A stretch of 64,000 bases of DNA from Chrysophaeum taylorii (GCA_029834535.1 JAQMWT010000053.1:32337-96336), one strand, 5' to 3'. Shown: positions 1 to 11,644, counted from the stretch's first letter. Program-made: numbers and translations. Notes: generated by a model not told the origin, from the letters alone.

Positions 1-2257
1 TGCTGCGACGCGCACTTTCGATCGCGCCCAGAAAAGCTTCTAAGCTTAACCCGAAGCGGCGCGCTACTTGCGCCAAATGCGCCGCGTCGTCCATCACGTC
101 GGGCCTACGTGGCACCTCCTGTGGCTTGTTGAAGTTTGGCGATTTCATCAATATCATTACCACTAGAGTGTGCCAATGCCACAAGAAAACGGGCATCTCA
201 CGATGCGCGAAAATGCAGAAGAGGTGGACGCAATGATTCGCAAGCGGAAGGCGGAGGAGGAAGCAGGCGACTCGTACCACCTTCGACTGTCAGAGGCTTC
301 TTTGGTTTCGGCGGAACAGGCGGCGGAAACGACGAAAAAGTTGTTGGTGACGGCGCGGCGCGCGGAGTTGCAGCAGAAGGCGGCGACGTCTGCGGCGGCG
401 TCTGCGGCGGCGCCGACGGAAAAGAAGGAGCCAAAGAGGCGGTCACTGGAGTTGTTGAACGTGCCAACGAGGTGCCCGTCGCGATACCGGAACGTGCAAT
501 CCGTCGTGGGCACCCACGAGTACGTCAATCAATTCGAGGCCGAGGGGCGGTAGAAAAACGACGAGCCTACCCAGGAGGAGGCGTGCAAAGTCGCGTTCTG
601 AGTAACTGGCGCCGGACGGTCGAGGAGTTGGAAACCAATCTTGCTGCAGCAGGCACACCTTCCGACCTTCCCGTCACGTACCTCAAGGGCATCATCGTCT
701 CCCGCACTGGCGCATGTCCCAAGGCTAAGAACAACAGGGAGGTCGATGGCCAAAGCCCCTTCTCGCAGAATGCGACAGCGCCCTCCGAGTTATCACCAAC
801 ACGCAATGTCCACCCACCCCCGCGCTGCCGACGCTCGCTCCAAGGCTCCCGTCGAACAGCAATGCCGACGAGCCCAAGACCCCTATGAAGACCCAGCTGC
901 GTCGACTGTGACACCTGCATCCCCAACGTCGCCCGCGATGACGAGGGCTTTTTCGTCTGACTCGAATGCGGTGCCGTGCAGCTGGAATATACCCGAGTTT
1001 GTTGTGGACCCACCCACCGCAAAACGATTGACTTCGAGGGACCACCATCGCGATGGATATCATCATTCCCCAAACCCGGCCCAATCCGTACCTCCTGTCC
1101 ACCACCGTGTCCCTTTATAGATGTGCTTCGCATGGCGGCCAGCCAACCGGAAAGTCCAGGCGCATCAGACCGCCTGCTGCCACCACGGAGCCTTACGTCC
1201 CATTGTTCGGCGCGACACGACGCTCAAACCACCGTGCTCCCCGCGGCTAGCGGACCAACGGAGCAAGCCATCCAGGTGAAAACAACACGCGAGGGCTCAC
1301 TGCCCCATCCGGTCTCCTGACTTCGCGAATTGGGCTTCGAGTCAAATGAAAAGCTACAGCCCCAAGCCCACCAACGGAGACCCATATGTTTTATTAGCAG
1401 CCGCCGCCCTTGCCCTCGCGGCAGGGTAAAAATCTTGAACGGGTGATGATCATCGCGATTCGAACATTCGGAAGCATGCACAGTCACCGGCGTGAATAAC
1501 CTCGAGCTAACTTACTTTACGGCACAAAAACCGCAACGGGAAACAGCGCGGGGTGTCGCGGGGTGGTCGGCCGAAGGCAGCACGTTCGCGGCAATGTGCC
1601 GAAGAGCAACAGGGCCCTCCGCATTCGGGTCAGATCGCGAAGTCGGAGTTATCGGAGGTGGAGTTGGGGATGTTGGCGTTGGGGATGTTGGAGTCCCAGT
1701 CGGCGCAATTGGCATTTTCATCTTGGTCGTGGACGCGCTCGGTTGGAGCTCAGTGATGAGGGGGCGCCGTGGGGTGTGCTGTTTCGTAGGGCCACGCGGG
1801 CTTCTTTCGAGAAAGGTTTTAAGCCTTCTGGCCGTAGACTTCGTCTCACCCGCTGCCTCGCAACCGGCGAAGCCACCAAATTCGCCTCCAGAGCGTATGG
1901 CTCCGGGTCGCCCGTCTCGACATCTACCTCACGCTTCCTGCGCCCGTCTCGACGTCTGCCTTACGCTTGCAGAACATCTTCCCAACGTTTTCCACCGTGA
2001 CCAAGTGGTAAAACCAACTGGTGCCGAAAAACAAGAACATGGACTGTGTCGCGCCGCACGCGCCAAGACGTAACAATCTCAGCATCACCATCAGCGCCAT
2101 GTTGCCGGGCCTCATCACCGCCCTGCCAGCTGGCCCGCGCGCGCTCTGTAGTCTTCCTCACACGTCATCGTGGTTTTCGGGCCGTTCGATGCAAGTTGAC
2201 GTAAAGAAAACGGACGTAGTGTCGAGTGGCCTGTACACCGACGCTTAAACCTAGTTG
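1..2257. other. Unassigned sequence left of the first identified insertion
   Basis: I recognise no gene or repeat family here. Many short overlapping reading frames occur on both strands, as expected for GC-rich non-coding or long-decayed sequence. The only ATG-started frame with some character is at 170-553, listed separately. The right edge is set by the 8-bp target duplication of the SINE-like insertion starting at 2258. Decayed transposon sequence is the likeliest content but is not shown. Confidence 0.4.
170..553 (+). CDS. Hypothetical Ala/Glu/Lys-rich protein, doubtful
   Basis: A 127-residue frame with a real ATG. Residues 10-90 are rich in Ala, Glu, Lys and Arg with few breaks, so a helical or coiled-coil stretch is plausible; the end is basic and Pro-containing. 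I recognise no catalytic motif, signal peptide or membrane segment. The frame is overlapped on both strands by frames of similar length. It could be a short piece of a gag- or transposase-like protein. No family assignment is possible. Confidence 0.2.
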   Translation: MPMPQENGHLTMRENAEEVDAMIRKRKAEEEAGDSYHLRLSEASLVSAEQAAETTKKLLVTARRAELQQKAATSAAASAAAPTEKKEPKRRSLELLNVPTRCPSRYRNVQSVVGTHEYVNQFEAEGR

Positions 2258-2265
2258 ATCCGTTA

Positions 2266-2620
2266 CCCTGATCGCCGACTGCGGTTGCGATGGAGGACGG
2301 TGTCTCATGAATCCTGAGCCTTGCGAGGGCATCCGCCCTCCCGGCGTAGGTTTGCGCCTATTCGCCTCCCGGGCGGGCCGGTTGGCAGCCGGAACGTTCG
2401 CAGTGGGACGGTGTATGGCCGGGGGGCGAAGACGGAAGGTTATCGACGAGTTGGTTGTCAGTCACATCGCGGTCTCCTCGTCGCATGGCGACAAGCTTGA
2501 TGGTCTCTCCGCCGACCGACCTTTCGGCGCTCCTCGTCTACAGGCCCGTGATTCCGGACTGGCTCCTGTCGGTCCGGCCTGGCTCCCATGCTCGGGAGAG
2601 GTCTGAAGTTAGTTAGTTAG
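2266..2620 (+). mobile_element. SINE-like / truncated LINE insertion, TTAG tail, 8-bp TSD
   Basis: A 355-bp insertion ending in (TTAG)n at 2608-2620 and flanked by the perfect 8-bp repeat ATCCGTTA at 2258-2265 and 2621-2628. The last 60-170 bp match the 3' end of LINE1 (41564-44060) and of three other insertions near 14.2, 20.5 and 33 kb. The shared tail suggests mobilisation by LINE1-type machinery. Its 5' part resembles that of the 32.8-kb copy (both share TGCGATGGAGGACGG), so this may be a defined SINE rather than a random LINE truncation. I found no tRNA-like A or B box. Confidence 0.8.
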
Positions 2621-2747
2621 ATCCGTTAACGGACGGCTGCGTCAGCTTAACGGACAGCATCCAATTTGTTCTCTCCGATTCTCAAAACTATTTGACTCCC
2701 GATAAACTATTACACGACTTTCGAAAAAGTAACTATTACAGCACCAC

Positions 2748-3438
2748 TCCCCGATAAACTATTACGTAACTCCCACAAAACGACTATATACTTCGCCGAC
2801 GAACACGCACGTAAAGGTATCGACTCCCACAAAACGACTATATACTTAGCCAACGGACACGCACCTAAAGTACTGACTCCCACAAGACAACGAACGGACA
2901 CGCACCTAAAGTACTCACTCCCACAAAACGACTATATACTTCGCCGACGAACACGCACGTAAGGGTATCGACTCCCACAAAACGACTATATACTTCCCCG
3001 ACGAACACGCACGTAAGGGTATCGACTCCCACAAAACAACTATATACTTAGCGAACGCACACGCACCTAAAGTACTGACTCCCACAAAACAACTATATAC
3101 TTCGCCGACGAACACGCACGTAAAGGTATCGACTCCCACAAAACGACAATATACTTCGCCAACGGACACGCACGTAAAGCTATCGACTCCCACAAAACGA
3201 CTATATACTTCGCCGACGAACACGCACGTAAAGGTATCGACTCCCACAAAACGACTATATACTTAGCCAACGGACACGCACCTAAAGGTATCGACTCCCA
3301 CAAAACGACTATATACTTCGCCAACGGACACGCACCTAAAGTACTCACTCCCACAAAGCAACTATATCCTTCGCCAACGGACACGCACCTAAAGTACTGA
3401 CTCCCACAAACCGACTATATACTTAGCGAACGGACACG
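2748..3438. repeat. 54-bp minisatellite, about 13 units
   Basis: Thirteen head-to-tail units of roughly 52-55 bp, each starting near ACTCCCACAAAACGACTATA and containing CGAACACGCACGTAAAG or a close variant. Two subtypes alternate, one ending in GGTATCG and one in GTACTGA or GTACTCA. Because most units are 54 bp, the minus strand stays open over several units and gives 18-residue repeats; I treat this as a by-product of unit length. Confidence 0.9.
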
Positions 3439-3477
3439 TAGGGTACTGCGGCCCCAGAATTACTATTCGCCAAACGG

Positions 3478-3735
3478 CCTACAGTAAAAAGTTTGGTCAA
3501 TACTGTGGAAGTTTGAGGAGTAGTGATCAAACTTGTTGACCATACTTACAAGGCTATTAATCAAACTTGAAGGGGTGATTGATCAAACTTAATGCAACTT
3601 CGGAGTGACCAAACTTAACTGATAAAACTTCTATTGAAAATGACCAAAGTTGTGAATTTTTCCTTAAACATACATCAAAATCGAGCAAACTTGAAAGAAA
3701 TTGACCAAACTTATTGACCAAACTTGACCGATCCC
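3478..3735. repeat. TTTGGTCA-motif tail next to copia copy A1
   Basis: A 258-bp AT-rich block dense in TGACCAAACTT / AAGTTTGGTCA motifs in both orientations. Most of it (3482-3683) is repeated inverted at 19003-19209 beside copy A2, so it belongs to the inverted-repeat arms. Related motifs recur at 20100-20175 and 21325-21440. Such clustered short motifs are typical of subterminal regions of DNA transposons, but the owner of this block is not proven. Confidence 0.6.
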
Positions 3736-3785
3736 AAAATATAATTGCGGAAGAGTAAGGGAGAAAGGAAGGAGGGAAAGCCGTA

Positions 3786-4076
3786 TTACGGAGAGAAACC
3801 CCTCGTGTAGAGATAGGTGTGAAATGTTCCAGTGTCGCACACATAATAGTGTAGCTCTCTGGAAATCTTCAGTACCATCCTGCTGTCAATAGGGCGAGAG
3901 ACACCGTCGGGTAAGGAAAGTTTGAAGCAGCCAAAGCGGATAATGTCGTGGAGTTCCTTGGCGATGGCCTTGAGGTAGGCGTGCCTGTTTTCAGGCGACA
4001 TACCGTGGAGGCACTTAAGTTTGTATTCGTCAAACGGAAACGTCCGCTCCTTGGACCTTATATTCGTCAGGACCAA
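3786..4076 (-). pseudogene. Reverse transcriptase N-terminal fragment (copia type), truncated
   Basis: About 95 residues. The core (roughly residues 23-72) has the pattern that opens copia RTs: an Ala-Ile pair followed by an acidic residue and Leu, a Gly-Cys-Phe turn, a Pro-Asp-Gly loop, then IDSRMVLKI, which corresponds to the 'I-skWVfKiK' segment of the family. No catalytic Asp-Asp box follows; the sequence runs into the TTTGGTCA block. The diverged copy C retains similar sequence near 26450-26560, so this end-point may be a property of the subfamily. Confidence 0.6.
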
Positions 4077-4543
4077 CAGTGGCTGGTGAATTGTAGTTTA
4101 ACGACGCTGCGGTCGAGGCAGTGTGCGCAACATCGGGATAAGCGGAAACAGCGTCAGTAGGAGGAGTAGAAGAAGCAGATTCCAGTTGAATATGGATAGT
4201 AGGGTCGGCATGTAAGACCTGGGTGATATACTCTGTAGAGACCAGAAGGTATTCCTCCAAGTCAGCCAGAGATGCAGAATTAGCGCCAAACTCGGAGTAG
4301 TTGTGATCGATAAAGCTGGTCGGCGCAAGATACGTAAGTGCATATTGTAAGGATGAAATGCCAAAGGCAGCAGCGTGCTCAGTGAACGCAGCTAAAAGGG
4401 GCTGAGGAATGGGGCACGTAGGTGAGCCATCAGCAGTTAGAAAGGTTGCAGCTGGGATGCTGGATGCGCACTCGGCGTGGGCGAAGTAACCATCGACGTG
4501 CGGGTAGCGGGCAAGTAAGTGCGCAACGGGAGAAGAAGACGAG

Positions 4544-7500
4544 CTAACAACGCATGTTCCCCTCTGAGCAGATAGCAGACCAGAGGATACCACCATTGAT
4601 ATGAAGGGCGGAGAGGGCGGGAGACTTGAACGTAAGAAAGTGGTGGCGAAGATCCCAGCGGAAATCGGCGAGTTTGCCACCGGCGGCTTTGTAAGCACCA
4701 ATAGTAGACGCTTGTAGCCGGGCTTGGATAGTTTTCATAGAAGTGGCCTTGCGGGTGTTGGGCTGTTTGGAACCTGGGACAAGAATGAGGTCATCTTGTG
4801 CAAAAAGGTCTTTGTAAGAAGGAAGCAAGGGCGGCGGTGACATAGAGCCAGAATCGTCGGCGAGAGTGTTAGAAGAGGGAGAAGAGGTAGGAGCAGGGGA
4901 CGAAGAAGGAGCTGAGGGAGGTGGGGAGTGCCCCCTCTGAGGATGAGGAGTCCGTGTCCCCCTCTGAATGACATGGTCTTGGATAGCGGCGTGGGGTGTG
5001 AGCGAGAAAGGCGCGGGAGGAGCGTGAGGCGGAGGAGCAAGTTCAGGATCAGGAGTAGGATGCTGGAGCATGTAGAGGAATTGCATCTTGGACGAAACAC
5101 GAATTTGTCCGTTTTCTGGGTTGAGGACGACGTCGGCGATATGGTCAACGCGTGGGGAGACGAGCGGGTTTTGCGCGTTGGCGCAACATAGATATAAGTA
5201 TTTGCGGCGGCACGGTTCCCACTTGTGGTGCTCGTGGGGCTCCAATAGAAGGTAGCATTCAGCGCCGAAGATCTTGAGCATGTCATGCTGGGGGGTGGTT
5301 AGTTGGTTGTAGAGCAGCTGTTGCGGACTTAGGATGGCATGGTGAGCGCGCTCGAGCGTGGCGTTCGGAAGGAGGTTGTAACTTTGTATGGTGTGTATTA
5401 CCGCCCAGGGAAACATGATGGCTGGTTCCACGATCTTTGAGCCACGATAATGAGCATTAAGGAGAGAACGAAGGCGAGTTGAGGAGGCGGAGGCGATGAA
5501 ACCGATGGGTGACTCAACTTCAATGTTAAAGTGGTGCATGGACGGCGGGAAAGCGATGAGCTGAATGCCTTTATCGACGCGGTACGGGGCGGTAATGTGC
5601 TGACTAAAATAGGGTTTGAAGGCATCAGAGAAGAGGGTGCGCATGTGCACATTGAGCTGTGTACGACAAAAGTCATACACAAAATCCAGAGCTTGAGTGA
5701 ACTCCGTGGCGTTGGTGGTGCGTGTAAAGTACACCAAGAGAAATTTCGAAATGAGTTCCTTGAAGACGATAATACGTGTGAAGCCTCTCCATTCGGATGG
5801 GATGGTCACATGGCCGCCGTCGCACGCCCAAACTTCGCCGGCCTTGTGAGTTTGCTCAAAAGAGGGCTTGGTCGGATTGAAGTGCTTGTGCGGGTGGCGC
5901 TTGTTGTGTGCGATGCAGTCGGTGCATAAGTCGCGATACGGTATGTCAGAGGCAGAGAAGCCAGGGCGAGCCAGTACGTTGGGGGCCTTGGCAGCGACGT
6001 TGTCGGGGCAGTGGTGCACCCGGTGGAAGCGATTGGCACGTTCTTTGGCGTTGAGGTATTCGGCAGATCCGTGTGCGAAGGACTTGCGAGGAATGGGATG
6101 AGCGGGAATATGACGTTTGCGCCGAACATCGAACTTGAGTTCGGTGTCCAAGGCAGGGGGAGGCGGTGCATCGTTATCCTGGTGCGCAGCAGGGTCACTT
6201 GGAGGTGCATCCTCATCATCACGAGTAGCGAGAGTATCTTCGTAGGACGAAGATATATAGTTTAACGACATTTCGGTCAAGCAGTTGCTGGAAATAGACA
6301 TCATAAAATCTTGTGCCAAAGACAAGGTATCGGTGCTGCACGTGGTGGAGGCCTGATCAAGGGTCATAAAATTGGATACATAGGATTTCTTCGTCACGGC
6401 AGCAGTATGTTGGAAGGTAGGGTCCAACATAAGGGATTTAATATCGGAAACGAGGAGCGAAAGGTGCTTGTACAGTGTACTGTACGTACCGGCAGGCAGA
6501 GCATTGCTGAGCATGTCGCAGCAAAGGTCGTGGCGAAGAGACACGAGGGAAGATTCCCGTTGTTTGGTGTGGTTGTTAGCACGAATCAAGCCCGGTCGAG
6601 TGGGTTGGCGTAATTTCCCGTTGCGAGGGTCGAGTAAAATAATGTTGGCATACCCTCGGACGGTGGGCAATGGAGCAAGCATGGAGTGGATTTTAGAGCC
6701 GAGTTTGCGGTCACTTCCACGAAGGTACCCTATATAGCGACTATGGGATAAGTGGTGATCTTCCAGAGCAAAATGAGAATCCTTGTAGTCGAAAGAGTTG
6801 TCGGTGGCCTTGTAGGTAAGGCAGCCAGGCATCACAAGAGAGCATCTCGACAAGAGCTTTTGTATGGCGGTGCCATAGGTGGCAGCGGAGCCAACTTGAG
6901 GAAGGGCCTGGACTATCCACAAGTAACCCACAAACGGCTCCAAACATATATATCTGTCCCTGTCGCGGGGGACGTTGGAGGCATTAAACGTATACGTGCT
7001 TCCAAACGCGTCAATGGAAGCATAATATTTGGTGGCGGCGTTCTCTATGGTGAGGTTGCCGTCAGAATGGTGGCCACCGGTTAGGAAGTGGGTGTTGTGT
7101 GATGTTGATGAGGCTGTAAGTAGTAACCTATGTGACGGTTGGTCAGTTTCGAAAACGGTTATGTAATAGGACACAGGAGTGGGTGAGTTAGTGTGCAATC
7201 TGGCAAACACGTTATAGAGGATTGTAAAAGCCTTGACGTGTATAGAATTGGTTGCATGAGGCAGCGGCTCCATGGAGGAGCGTTTGAAGCACAGCTGATG
7301 ATAAGTACACTCGGATTGAACAGAGTGAGTACGTTGCTCGTGAGCCTGTTGTGAGTGAAGGCGCAACAATAACATATTGAGTGTTTCAAGGTCAGCCACA
7401 GTAAGCTGAACAGAACCTGTGCGAGAGTAAGGTGCAAACGTTTTAGGAACGGGGACATATGGAGGATCGGGGAACACCCGGATCCAGTCTTTGGCGATGT

Positions 7501-7819
7501 GTTTGGGTAGCCAAAGTCGCTTAGGAATGGCTTGTAAGTCATCCACGATCTTTAGGAAGGGGCGTGGATGGAGGATAGGCCATGACAATATGTTAATTGG
7601 TCCAGTAGAATACCTGCGTGCGATGCATATCCATCTTTCTCTAGATTGGTAGTCGCCACAGAGGTAGGTCGGGAACCTATCAACAACATCGACACAGTAA
7701 TCAAGTGTAGCATGGATGAGATTGGCGACAGTTATGTGGTCTTGATGACAGTACTTATGCGGAGGCGTCATCTCAGCCAGTAGTACCAAGGGCTGGAGTA
7801 ACTTGATGACTGACAGCAT
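4544..7819 (-). pseudogene. Copia-type polyprotein part: DNMT C-terminal motifs, linker, integrase (A1)
   Basis: A 1091-codon open frame. Residues 1-75 carry the second half of the DNMT: AEMTPP (motif VI position) and YQSRERWICIARR (motif VIII, QxRxR intact). Residues 590-640 hold an HHCC zinc finger (His599/602, Cys632/635). The integrase core follows with Asp667 (ACDGG), Asp732 (FSDAF) and Glu767 or Glu769, about 35 residues on, as in D,D35E integrases. A segment around 840-900 matches the post-core region of copia integrases. The frame ends in a Pro/Ser-rich linker. A frameshift near 4544 moves the continuation into the frame at 4030-4701. About 500 residues between DNMT and integrase are unassigned. 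Confidence 0.8.
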
Positions 7820-8172
7820 GCTGTCGAAAAGAGAATCGTCCAGCAGGCTGTGTAAGTCTTCTGTCTTATGCTGCTTTAGTAGATTCCTGTTCGTACAGGG
7901 AGGAGTAATCTCAATTATATCACAATAAAATTTGCGCCACAGACTAGGTGAAGGTGGTTAATAAAGGCGGGGAGAGATCCAAATAATAATACTGTAGGGA
8001 AACGGTGGCGTAACATACGAACAGGCGTATCATCAAACTCAACAACAACATGTACTTTGATATTTAAGCCTAAGTCATTAGTGGCTTGAGACAGGGACGC
8101 TGGGGTTGACAAACCAGAACAAAGTAACATGACAGAGGGTTTGCGAAGATTGGGCTCTTGTGAGAGAAACAC
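7560..8172 (-). pseudogene. Cytosine-5 DNA methyltransferase domain in copia element A1, frameshifted
   Basis: Would transfer a methyl group from S-adenosylmethionine to cytosine C5. The first part (8172-7915) has motif I (MLLCSGLSTPASL, the FxGxG-like cofactor loop) and motif II (VVEFDD followed by the RHRFP region). A small deletion/substitution around 7935-7950 breaks the frame before motif IV; the continuing frame then reads TPPCTNRN (the PPC catalytic cysteine), AEMTPP (motif VI) and YQSRER (motif VIII). It lies just after protease and before integrase. The family call rests on motif order and spacing; no clear target-recognition domain is seen. Compared with A2, motif VIII is intact here. 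Confidence 0.75.
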
Positions 8173-8192
8173 TGGGCGCGAGAGGATTCAGG

Positions 8193-9525
8193 TTAATGGC
8201 GGTGTGTGTTGCTGGACAAACTTGTTATGTTTCCGAAGATTGAGAACCAAAGGACGAATCCACGGGTGATCTGGTAAAACTCTTTTGAGTATATAATTGT
8301 AATATGCCAGTAGACCCCTGTTTTCATGGTATCGCTTGAGCGGAAATGCGAGGGAGCGAAGTTCGAGTTGCTAGCCGCGAGCGATCTTGTAGGTGAGACA
8401 AGGGAGAGCAAGTAAATTAGCTGCTATGTAGTGTATGGGAATACGTACATCTTTGTCTATGCGGCTCGTGACAGCGCTGAGCTTTGGCTCGGATCGATCA
8501 TTGAACACAGTGGTCAGGTTCGACTGGTTCCACTCGAGCATGCTCAGGATAGCGAGATGTCGGTCGGGCACTGGCTGAAGACATAAAGCGAAATCGATCT
8601 TAACATAGCCAACTTGTGGATGATCTGGTAGGGGAACAACTATGTTACGCGTTAACATCATGTGTGAGGCACGTTGTTGTCCAGTGGCAGTTTGAATAAC
8701 AATCGGCGCGTATTTGGAGTCCAGTGGAATAATATGGTTTGGTATTGCAAAATCATACGTGGACATCAAGGATATGGTAGCACAAGAGTCAATATATAGA
8801 AAGGAACAATGTTGAGGGACACTGTTTACCTTCATATAGTTGGTTAGGAGTGCATTTTCCGAATCCGGGCAAGTAGCGGAGAGGTTGGCAGTGAAGAAGT
8901 TCTCCAGAAATAACATGAAATTTGGAATGATGATCGGTTGAACAGGTGGTGATGGTTCGTCAGCCTCATCAGCCATGCCGTGTTTCTCATCAAATGACGA
9001 TAGCGAAGTCTGATCGACATCCCTTTTGGTTTCGGCTTGTGGTGGTTGGTTGATGGCAGATTGAGCCTGTGAAGATAGCGAGGACAGTAACGCTGGTGGT
9101 AAAGCCGAGATGGCGGAAGCAGTAAAGAAGTTAGGCGCAATATCGGAGGGATTACCCTGTGTGTTGGAGGCATCATTGGTATCTGTAGTAGGAGGAGTTG
9201 CCGTTGGGGTGGGGGCAGTAGCAACAGCATGATGTTGTGGCTCCACGTAGTTTAACGACTTTTCGGTCGAGGATAGATGAGCGTCTACATCATAAATGAT
9301 GTCTTCTGCGAACATGAGTTGTTCGTTTAGACGAAACAAGTCACTGTTGTCCTCAGTAGATGTCGTTGACAGAATGTCAGCGGATTGTAATAGAGTCTCA
9401 AATAACTTGTTGATATTCCGTTGTAGCTGAGCCGTGGTATCATTATCTGTCACATGCTTCGTAAGTTCGCTACACTGCTCTTGCAGTGTGTTTAGGGTGT
9501 GCTTCGTTCGATCTAATAATTTCAT
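8193..9525 (-). pseudogene. Gag C-terminal part and aspartic protease (A1)
   Basis: The frame at 9525-8371 begins with a region of predicted helices rich in Gln, Thr and Asp, passes through a Ser/Pro-rich segment, then reaches IDSCATISLMS near 8790, in the position and context of the DSGAT motif of copia proteases, followed by a region with ILSMLEWNQ typical of the C-terminal lobe. The third motif residue is Cys instead of Gly. A frameshift at about 8371-8411 separates it from the last ~70 residues (8411-8193). That tail ends at an in-frame TGA, beyond which the same frame enters the DNMT. Confidence 0.7.
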
Positions 9526-10800
9526 GTTAGATCGAGAGGACCTGTCAAAAGTGCGGGGTAGATTGGGCGATCATGGGACTGTCCAGTAGTTTTCTTGGTG
9601 ACGTAAGAATCACCAGAACGATAATACGATAAGTCGCTGCGAGAGAAAGGCTGGCGAGCATCATTAGAGTTACGCAAGCGTCTAGCATTGAACGTGGAAG
9701 ATGTACCAGGTTGAGACGCAGTGATGAAGGCGAGTGTGCTAGCAGTTTGAGTCAGACTTTTGTCTGCTAAATCCAGCGTATTTGTAAGTAGTAACTTTGG
9801 TTTTGGTTGAGGTGTCAATCCTTCGACGTAGGGTTGCCAAGAAACAGGGCGTTCTAAGCGTCTTTTGTTCGACCCATTTGATACTACATTATATAAGTCT
9901 AATGCGCATTCTAAGATGTAGCTAGGGTTGGTAGGGTGACACAATCGTTCAGCGTCTGGCACAGGCCGAGATGAAGATCGGGTTTCATACATATACCACC
10001 AATCTACCCAACCACGATCGTAACGATTGTTGCTGGTTTTATCGGCATAATGCCGATGTATCTCTTCATAAAATTTTCTACAAAGAGTACCAAAGTCGAA
10101 TTGAAGGTCAGTCTCTTCCTGGTTAAGTTGGTAATAGATTTGCCTAAATGCTAGGACAGCTTCGATAAAGACATGGACATACCAGTTAGGATTATAAACA
10201 ACAGAGTTAAACTGCTGTTTCAAGTAGGACACATCAGTAGTCGCAACAGACTCGTAGTGACTGAAGGCAATGAGCATAATGGCTCGAGCCTTGTTGGATA
10301 AATAACTTTCGTTATACGCCTCATTGATGGCGGGCCAGGCCGCAAGTGCTGGATTTCCAACACTTTCAAGATTGAAATAAGTATGCAAGAATGTAGCATG
10401 CGTATTCTGATAAGTGTGCCAGTCAGCAGCAGTTAACGAAAACATAGTAACAGGGGCACGAACACGGGTGTCAAAAGCTAATGCTTTCGGGCGCGCGCGA
10501 TTTAAGATTCGTTCCTCTTCTAAAAAACGAACATTGATTTCAGGACGTAATGCCTTGGCTTCATTGTCGTAACAGACAGTAGCTAGCTGAGCTACTTCTG
10601 CATCAGGTAAATTGGGAAAGCTTCATTGGTGAAATGCCATTCCTGATACTCAGGGGGCAATTCATCAACAACTAAACGGAGATCAGCAGCCCTATCGGTG
10701 TTCCATTTCAGAAAAACGCGATCGAGAATTTGATTCCGGAGGATAGTATGTCCGCACCTGTGATCGTCTTGGGTGCGGCTCGTGCTGCGTGTTCTGCCAT
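9522..10800 (-). pseudogene. Gag-like capsid protein (A1), broken by a deletion
   Basis: The ATG at 10800 opens with the same residues as the A2 protein (MAEHAARAAPK, then TGADIL), but about 180 bp present in A2 at 11973-12153 are missing, which shifts the frame. The frame recovers at 10445-9522 (307 residues) and is about 92% identical to A2 over the shared part. The protein is rich in Tyr, Trp, Asn and Leu, with no zinc knuckle (CCHC), and ends in a basic Ser/Arg segment. The capsid role is inferred from its place before the protease. Confidence 0.7.
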
Positions 10801-11083
10801 AGCAGTTGACGGGGAACCAATGGGTTCAGTCACGCAGTTGACACTGTCTAGACATTCTAAGGGGGTCTGTCTATCGGTGTCTATGTACACTCATTCGTTA
10901 TCGATGGAAAAATGTCTATTTGACAACTGTGCAAGCTGTGAGTCCAGAGTAGTGTCGCTAAGCGTAGTCACTCATGGCAGCTGGTTATTTTTGGTGCTCT
11001 CAAGGAGCTTGTTAGGTGCATTGCCATGGAATGTACGAGTGGACGTACCCAAAATATTCCATAACATGTGTGCAAGAGTACTG

Positions 11084-11644
11084 GTTGCAGAGAAATCTGC
11101 TGCCTCTTATCCTTATCCGTCCGTTGAGAACGTGATCTCTTCCTTACCCTTCTTCTTCCTTTCTACACAATCAAATAGTCCTCTGATTTGTGCTTAAGCT
11201 CATCATCATGGTCTAGCGCGTCCCGAGGTATTTGGCACTATACACTTTACCTTTCTCGTGTAGTTCTAGATGCCGCCTGTCGTGTTCTGAGGATATAGGG
11301 AACATACCTTTTCATTCCCCGAATTAAATACTTCCAGACGTTCATGATGAGACGGGATGGTTTCCCAGGTGACTTACCACTGCTGGCTAAATGCTCTGCA
11401 GGTTATGGGCCCAGGCGGGTCCCTGAGAAACCATGTGTTAAAACGTGCACGTAACGTATGGGTATTGGGCCGTTACCGCGCCGGCCCAGCCTCGCCACGT
11501 AAGCACGCTTGTGAATACAACGCCATTACCATTGGGCTGTATATGATACTCTTTGCACACGTGATCGTGTAACCTTGTGTGCACCTGTTCATAGTATCGT
11601 ATTGTCATAACAATGTTGATGTGTGTGTAATTGGCTAACCTGTA
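11084..11644 (+). repeat. LTR-like spacer between the inverted copia copies
   Basis: A 560-bp single-copy centre. Its left part (11105-11235) matches 28790-28925 in reverse orientation, just upstream of the gag fragment of copy C, and its middle (CAGGTTATGGGCCCAGG near 11399) matches the reverse complement at about 26103, upstream of the other copy C gag. Both matches are in the orientation expected if this is the 5' LTR of the plus-strand copy A2. No paired 3' LTR is recognisable beyond A2, so exact LTR ends are unknown. No gene is seen here. Confidence 0.55.

Larger units (their letters stand above)
3482..11083. repeat. Left arm of large inverted repeat (pairs with 11645-19209)
   Basis: The arm contains copy A1 plus the TTTGGTCA block. 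Its reverse complement matches 11645-19209, ending at TACTCTTGCACACATG on the centre side and at the CTCCTCAAACTTCC region on the outer side. The outer flanks beyond 3478 and 19215 no longer match. Differences include the ~180-bp gag deletion in this arm, a ~380-bp deletion (counterpart of 3684-4065) and a 137-bp insertion in the other arm, and many substitutions. Confidence 0.8.
3736..11083 (-). mobile_element. Ty1/copia-type retrotransposon copy A1 with DNMT, 3'-truncated
   Basis: Reading leftward from about 11083: 5' leader, gag, protease, DNA methyltransferase, integrase, a long linker and the start of reverse transcriptase, where the copy stops. Integrase before RT is the copia order. 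RT core and RNase H are absent, so this copy cannot replicate alone. Lesions include a deletion of about 180 bp near the gag start, a frameshift inside the DNMT and a frameshift after integrase. A second copy (A2) lies inverted at 11645-19002 and is about 90% identical in the gag protein by eye. Confidence 0.85.

Noticed and set aside
567-1133. 188-codon minus-strand frame and several overlapping frames in the first 2.2 kb
   Set aside because: Frames of similar length occur on both strands over the same bases, starts are often non-ATG, and no motif or compositional pattern favours one.
2710-3384. Open frames across the minisatellite (minus strand, 63, 110 and 105 codons)
   Set aside because: They come from the 54-bp unit length; the frame breaks where units are 52-53 bp, and nothing but the repeat supports coding.
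11084-11644. Reading the spacer as a bidirectional promoter driving A1 and A2
   Set aside because: Only the A2-side orientation matches LTR sequence of copy C; A1 has no LTR of its own in the spacer, and no promoter motif is clear.
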